64,000 nucleotides of DNA. It comes from Acetobacter pomorum (lineage in GTDB: Bacteria > Pseudomonadota > Alphaproteobacteria > Acetobacterales > Acetobacteraceae). Numbering within the stretch: position 1 is the first letter of the stretch; each line of letters opens with the position of its first letter. This document shows, piece by piece, positions 60,128 through 64,000 of the stretch. Both the position numbers and the translations under genes were made by a program. Location: assembly GCF_002738225.1 (NCBI RefSeq), contig NZ_PEBQ01000093.1, positions 279,784 to 343,783 on the forward strand, given 5' to 3'. The notes under the pieces are model-generated. The model saw only the letters and a list, made by a program, of their open reading frames with translations, was not told where the DNA came from and made no database searches.

Positions 60128-62644
60128 GTGGTTATGATGTCGCTCCCATCTGTTACGTCTGCCAATACAACGGAAGAAGGGAAAAGCCGCTATCGTCAGG
60201 AGGTACATCCAGTAGCTGCGCATCATGTTGGTAAAAAAAATATACCTGATGTAAAAAAGGCATCTCATAAACAAGCTGCTTTACCATCGTCGCCAGAAAA
60301 TATCTCTGTTGTAGGTAAGCAGGAAAGTTCAGTTCTTTCTGGTAACACGCGTAGACATAGTACGGTGAATGTACAGGTTATCAGCGCGCAGGAGATTGTA
60401 AGAACCGGACAGAGCAATGCTATGGCAGCATTGGAACAACTCATACCTTCGGTAAGTTCGCCGTCATTTAGTGGCGTTGGTTCCAACCGTTTTATACGCA
60501 CCATGCAATTGCGTAATCTTTCAGCCGATCAGACATTAGTGCTCGTTAATGGTAAGCGGAGGCATCTGACAGCAAATTTTAATGCCAATGCAGGCCCTAA
60601 TTCTGGCACAGAACCGGCTGATCTATCCTTAATTCCCTTAAGTGCAATTGATCATATTGAAGTTATTACTGAAGGGGCTTCCGCTTTATATGGGCAGGAT
60701 GCCATTGCAGGTGCGGTCAATATTGTTCTCAAGCACAATACAAAAGGTGGTTCGCTCAATTTTGTGGATAGTGGTTATTATGCCGGAGATGGGGTGGGCG
60801 TAAATGGGTATGGAGATTATGCCATCAAGCTAGGCCATCATGGTGGTTATTTGGATGTGGCAGCCCAGGTTTCCAACCAGTTACCAACCAATCGTTCTGG
60901 GCTTTATACCGGCAGTATGTATTTTCCATTGGCTGATGGCAGTGCAGATCCGCGTCAGGCAAAAGCTGGCCGGGATTATAATAGATTGGAAGGGTTGGGG
61001 CATACAACCATGGAGACTCTTTCCGTTAATGGTGAGTTACCTGTTACGGATAGTATTCGTGGGTATTTAACAGCTACTTACGGGCATAGAACTGTAGAAA
61101 ACCAAGTAACTTACCGGAATCAGGCAAACGATAATACAGTGCGTGCGCTTTACCCTGATGGTTTTATTCCGTTGATGGGTATGACAGAAAATGATTTTCA
61201 GGTGAACGGTGGTGTAAAGGGAACAACAGCAGGTTTTGATTGGGATGGTTATGTAACATTTGGGCGTGATGATGAAAGTTATACAACCCTTAATTCCAAT
61301 AACCCAACTTTTGGCCTTGCGAGTAAACGTAATTTTTATGATGGGTCGGATATTTCCAGCCAGTTTGTAACGGGTTTTAAGGCATCGAGAAACTTCCATC
61401 CTTCCTTTTTATCACGTCCGGTCACCTTGGAGTTTGGGGGAGAATACAGGCATGACACCTTCCAACTCACAGCAGGAGAATATCAATCTTGGGCTGATGG
61501 AGGGGAAGCAGTGCTTGATGGGCCAAATGCGGGTGCTTTGGCAACACCGGGAGCATCTGGTCATATTGGAGCATCACCAGAAACAGCCAGTGATACCGCG
61601 CGGGATACATTTGATGGGCATGCCAATCTTTCGTTTCATATTCTACCAAAATGGGAATGGACGCTCGGCGGCCATGTGGTAAATTATTCTAACCTGGCTA
61701 CGACTGAAACAGGTTCGATTGGCACGCGTTATGATTTTAACAAACGCTGGGCTGTGCGCGCCAATATCAATACAGGGTATCGCCCTCCAACTCTTGGCCA
61801 GGAAAATTATTATTATACTTCAACCTTTCCAACTTACACATTTGCACAATTGCCAACCACAAGTGCTGCAGCCAAAGCATTGGGAGGCGGCCAGCTGAAA
61901 GGAGAATATTCCCGTAGCTATAGCATTGGCATAGATGCACATCCGGCGGACGATTTTACACTTACAGCCAATCTGTATCGCATTGCGATCAATGATCGTA
62001 TGGCGAATTCAACGCAGTTTGGAGGTACAGCAGTGGAAAATATGCTTTCCAATCTGGGTTTAAATGGAATTCGCTATGTGCAGTATTATACCAACCCAGT
62101 GAATACAGTCACCAATGGGGGGGATGTAAGTGCGGCGTATCATCTGAATTTGCATGATTATGGACAGTGGATTTTTGCTGTGGGCGTGAATTTCTCTGAT
62201 ACTGAAATCAGTCATTATAATAGCACGCCATCGCAGCTTTTGGCGCTTAACCAGCCCTATTTTAACGGGTATGCTCAAAATACTTTGTTGCATTCATCTC
62301 CTAAAAATAGAGAAACTCTGGATATAACGTGGTCTAAAAATAAATGGTTGGTCTCTTTTCAAGAGCAACGCTACGGACAGTTGACGTATATTGCCAATCC
62401 CAGTCTGGCAACGCAGGATTGGACAGTGGTGCATCCAGCCTTCATTACGAATTTGACGGTGAATTATGATATTAACACCCGTTGGTCTTTAAGTGTTGGG
62501 GCTCAAAACTTATTTAACAAATATCCCAACCAAGTTTCTCAGGCAGGGCAGGCGTCTTCCAGTGGTGCGTTTAAGTATCCATATTATTCCGCATATGGAT
62601 TTATGGGTGGGTATTATTTTGCTAAAGTGAGCTATCATTTATGA
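60128..62644 (+). CDS. TonB-dependent outer membrane receptor
   Basis: An 838-residue receptor with a plug domain (VQVISAQEIVRTGQSNAMAA; LRNLSADQTLVLVNGKRRHL; ITEGASALYGQDAIAGAVNI) and a full beta-barrel ending in an aromatic C terminus (YYFAKVSYHL). A TonB-box-like segment is ENISVVGK near residue 58. The start is problematic: GTG 60128 gives a poor signal peptide, while the upstream open frame from 60053 encodes an ideal one (KRIKHIGVNVVNGRKSLPIV leading on) but has no ATG, GTG or TTG. A rare start codon or sequence change is possible. It probably imports the substrate of the adjacent pathway. Confidence 0.88.
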   Translation: MVMMSLPSVTSANTTEEGKSRYRQEVHPVAAHHVGKKNIPDVKKASHKQAALPSSPENISVVGKQESSVLSGNTRRHSTVNVQVISAQEIVRTGQSNAMAALEQLIPSVSSPSFSGVGSNRFIRTMQLRNLSADQTLVLVNGKRRHLTANFNANAGPNSGTEPADLSLIPLSAIDHIEVITEGASALYGQDAIAGAVNIVLKHNTKGGSLNFVDSGYYAGDGVGVNGYGDYAIKLGHHGGYLDVAAQVSNQLPTNRSGLYTGSMYFPLADGSADPRQAKAGRDYNRLEGLGHTTMETLSVNGELPVTDSIRGYLTATYGHRTVENQVTYRNQANDNTVRALYPDGFIPLMGMTENDFQVNGGVKGTTAGFDWDGYVTFGRDDESYTTLNSNNPTFGLASKRNFYDGSDISSQFVTGFKASRNFHPSFLSRPVTLEFGGEYRHDTFQLTAGEYQSWADGGEAVLDGPNAGALATPGASGHIGASPETASDTARDTFDGHANLSFHILPKWEWTLGGHVVNYSNLATTETGSIGTRYDFNKRWAVRANINTGYRPPTLGQENYYYTSTFPTYTFAQLPTTSAAAKALGGGQLKGEYSRSYSIGIDAHPADDFTLTANLYRIAINDRMANSTQFGGTAVENMLSNLGLNGIRYVQYYTNPVNTVTNGGDVSAAYHLNLHDYGQWIFAVGVNFSDTEISHYNSTPSQLLALNQPYFNGYAQNTLLHSSPKNRETLDITWSKNKWLVSFQEQRYGQLTYIANPSLATQDWTVVHPAFITNLTVNYDINTRWSLSVGAQNLFNKYPNQVSQAGQASSSGAFKYPYYSAYGFMGGYYFAKVSYHL

Positions 62645-62928
62645 AGTGAATTCGTATTCATTTTTATATCGAATATATAAAATATTAATATCAGGACTTT
62701 ATTTTTCTGGCATAAGATGGATGACGGTGGTGGTGTGGATTACAGATATGAATGGTATGTATGCGCATATCATTCATATGTGGCGGCCATCTTGCCTACT
62801 CAGTTCTGGTGGTAAAAGCAAAGTGATATCTATTATGAATACATGATGACTATATTTTCTATTGCATTTACATGTTCTTGCAGTACAGAATGCTAAAGTA
62901 ATTATCTTTATTCGGAAGAACAAGACTG
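62645..62928. other. AT-rich spacer after the TonB receptor
   Basis: 284 bp with no convincing gene or terminator; marks the transition to the AT-rich right-hand end. Confidence 0.4.
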
Positions 62929-63693
62929 ATGACTGATATTATCAAAACCATTGATTTTATACCAAAGACATTATCCGAAATAATTGGAGAAAAAGAAGCG
63001 AAAATAATAGAAGAAGAAAATCCAGATGAAGATGGATTTAATAACAATCTAACATGCTATAATATATCAATTATAGTAGATGGTTTTCATATAAGACACC
63101 CAATTGTTTCCAAAGGTAATTTGAAAAAATCTAAGGACAAAATGCACGAGATGGTAGCTGCGTGGCTACACTGTGTTCAGATGTGGGTTCTATATGAATT
63201 TATTGAGATTGCAGAACAGAAACACGATGGAATAAGCCTACGTACTGTCGGATATGATGCGATGTTGAATGAAGATCCGAGGGATGAGAAATTATTCAGC
63301 GATAAAAATAAGCTTGAAAGATTTAGGAAATGTCGTTTTACTGTTAACGGTGAAATAAAAGTTATGTACACTTCCGCCACTTGGCACGTATGTTCTTTGA
63401 AAGTTCGAGAGGGTGGAATTGCTTTTCAGTCTGGAGTGGACGCAAGAATAGCAACTGAATTGCTGGTTGAGGCCAATGAAGGTGCTGATTTAATTGTTTT
63501 AGTAACGGGAGATTCAGACTTCGCACCAGCGATCTCGTATATAAAATCAAAGTATAATATAGAAGTATGCGTACTTTCATATAATAAGTGTGATGAAGGA
63601 GACCTTAGGAAAGAAGCTAGTCGTTTCTACCGCTTAAATACAAATTCGAAGCTTGAAGGAACAGATGATTTTGTATTGAAACGATTGAAATAA
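62929..63693 (+). CDS. NYN domain protein (PIN-like ribonuclease family, LabA-like)
   Basis: A 254-residue NYN-domain protein. The acidic residues of the PIN-like site are visible: ISIIVDGFHIR near residue 46, QSGVDARIATELLVEANEGA near 170 and IVLVTGDSDFAPAISYIKSK near 190, with a final EASRFYRLN segment. NYN proteins are metal-dependent RNases or RNA-binding factors, sometimes in defence or small-RNA regulation. AT-rich composition and isolation suggest acquisition. No partner gene is visible. Confidence 0.82.
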   Translation: MTDIIKTIDFIPKTLSEIIGEKEAKIIEEENPDEDGFNNNLTCYNISIIVDGFHIRHPIVSKGNLKKSKDKMHEMVAAWLHCVQMWVLYEFIEIAEQKHDGISLRTVGYDAMLNEDPRDEKLFSDKNKLERFRKCRFTVNGEIKVMYTSATWHVCSLKVREGGIAFQSGVDARIATELLVEANEGADLIVLVTGDSDFAPAISYIKSKYNIEVCVLSYNKCDEGDLRKEASRFYRLNTNSKLEGTDDFVLKRLK

Positions 63694-63847
63694 GTATTCT
63701 AAATCAATGTGCAGTCACTCTCGATCTCATCGCAGCTTCTAACAAACTATGGTGATTGGGAGGATGAATCATGAAGCCGTTCCAAAACAGCGCAATACAA
63801 ACGCTGAGAAGTTGGATCTCCGGGCGGATCGCTCGGTGCAAAGATCG
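63694..63847. other. Unassigned right-end sequence
   Basis: No convincing gene. GC rises again compared with the NYN gene. Short open frames on both strands carry no recognised domain; it may be a remnant of a mobile element. Confidence 0.3.
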
Positions 63848-64000
63848 TCACTTGCGATGATGCCGCTTCGGTTCGCACGATAGGAGGGTGACAGCAGCCG
63901 TATCTTCAAAACGATCCGGATGCGCCGTGAGAGGCATGGATACGACATCGTCGCTCCGATGGTCAGTATAGACGAACGTCAAATAGTAAGACTGAGCCTT
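63848..64000 (-). CDS. Possible 3' end of a gene running off the window
   Basis: A 50-codon frame open from the window edge to a TGA at 63848-63850 on the minus strand (includes VYTDHRSDDVVSMPLTAHPD). GC is in the range of the core genes. I do not recognise a family, and chance or a transposon remnant cannot be excluded. Confidence 0.3.
   Translation of the reverse strand, partial: KAQSYYLTFVYTDHRSDDVVSMPLTAHPDRFEDTAAVTLLSCEPKRHHRK

Noticed and set aside
53375..62644. A fatty-acid beta-oxidation operon
   Set aside because: The flavoprotein is of the SfnB/DszC type rather than a fatty acyl-CoA dehydrogenase, the crotonase lacks one catalytic glutamate, and no thiolase or 3-hydroxyacyl-CoA dehydrogenase is present.
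62646..62846. Possible 66-residue gene after the TonB receptor
   Set aside because: It starts next to the receptor stop without a ribosome-binding site and has random-looking composition.

Overview
The window looks like a chromosomal segment of an acetic acid bacterium (Alphaproteobacteria, Acetobacteraceae, most likely Acetobacter or a close relative). The signs are a fused shikimate kinase/3-dehydroquinate synthase, a class I lysyl-tRNA synthetase, the neighbouring secB, Tim44-like and Smr genes typical of alphaproteobacteria, and moderately high GC in the core genes. This is inferred from gene content; no 16S rRNA or tRNA gene is visible.

Layout. 1-7.8 kb is core: the 3' end of dihydrolipoamide dehydrogenase, an L,D-transpeptidase, a DUF3597 protein, ahcY, plsC, an AT-rich gap with three consensus DnaA boxes, a DUF2125 protein, gloB and a methyltransferase. 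7.8-14.3 kb is a tightly packed six-gene membrane complex related to hydrogenase-4 and complex I. Its large subunit has lost the [NiFe] cysteines while its small subunit keeps the Fe-S cysteines, so it is probably an energy-converting hydrogenase-related (Ehr-type) complex. 14.3-31.3 kb is core: psd-pssA, alaS, gtrA, an OmpA-like porin, aroKB, xerD, accA, a CinA-like protein, lysS, a C-terminally shortened mprF, marC and rlmJ. 31.3-33.7 kb is an AT-rich island with one large glycosyltransferase. 33.7-50 kb returns to core: tsaD, hemC-hemD, secB, a phosphatase, a Tim44-like protein, an orphan DNA methyltransferase, a tri-haem peroxidase behind a perfect FNR box, Smr, a periplasmic receptor, hemF, petB-petC with no adjacent Rieske gene, mtnP, an exporter, a nitroreductase and an acetyltransferase. 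50.5-53.4 kb is accessory: a secreted cupin, an AT-rich glycosyltransferase with a discoidin-like domain, and an eroded transposase.

53.4-62.6 kb is a compact catabolic module: an IclR regulator, an acyl-CoA synthetase, a zinc dehydrogenase, a crotonase-fold protein, an MFS transporter, an acyl-CoA-dehydrogenase-fold oxidoreductase and a TonB-dependent receptor. It has a clear inverted repeat in the divergent promoter. The parts read as outer- and inner-membrane uptake, CoA activation and oxidation of an unidentified organic acid or sulfur/aromatic compound. The right end holds an AT-rich orphan NYN-domain gene and a possible partial gene running off the window.

The observations most worth following up are the Ehr-like complex without a nickel site, the DnaA-box cluster, the IclR/TonB catabolic module, the petBC pair without petA, and the FNR-controlled tri-haem peroxidase.
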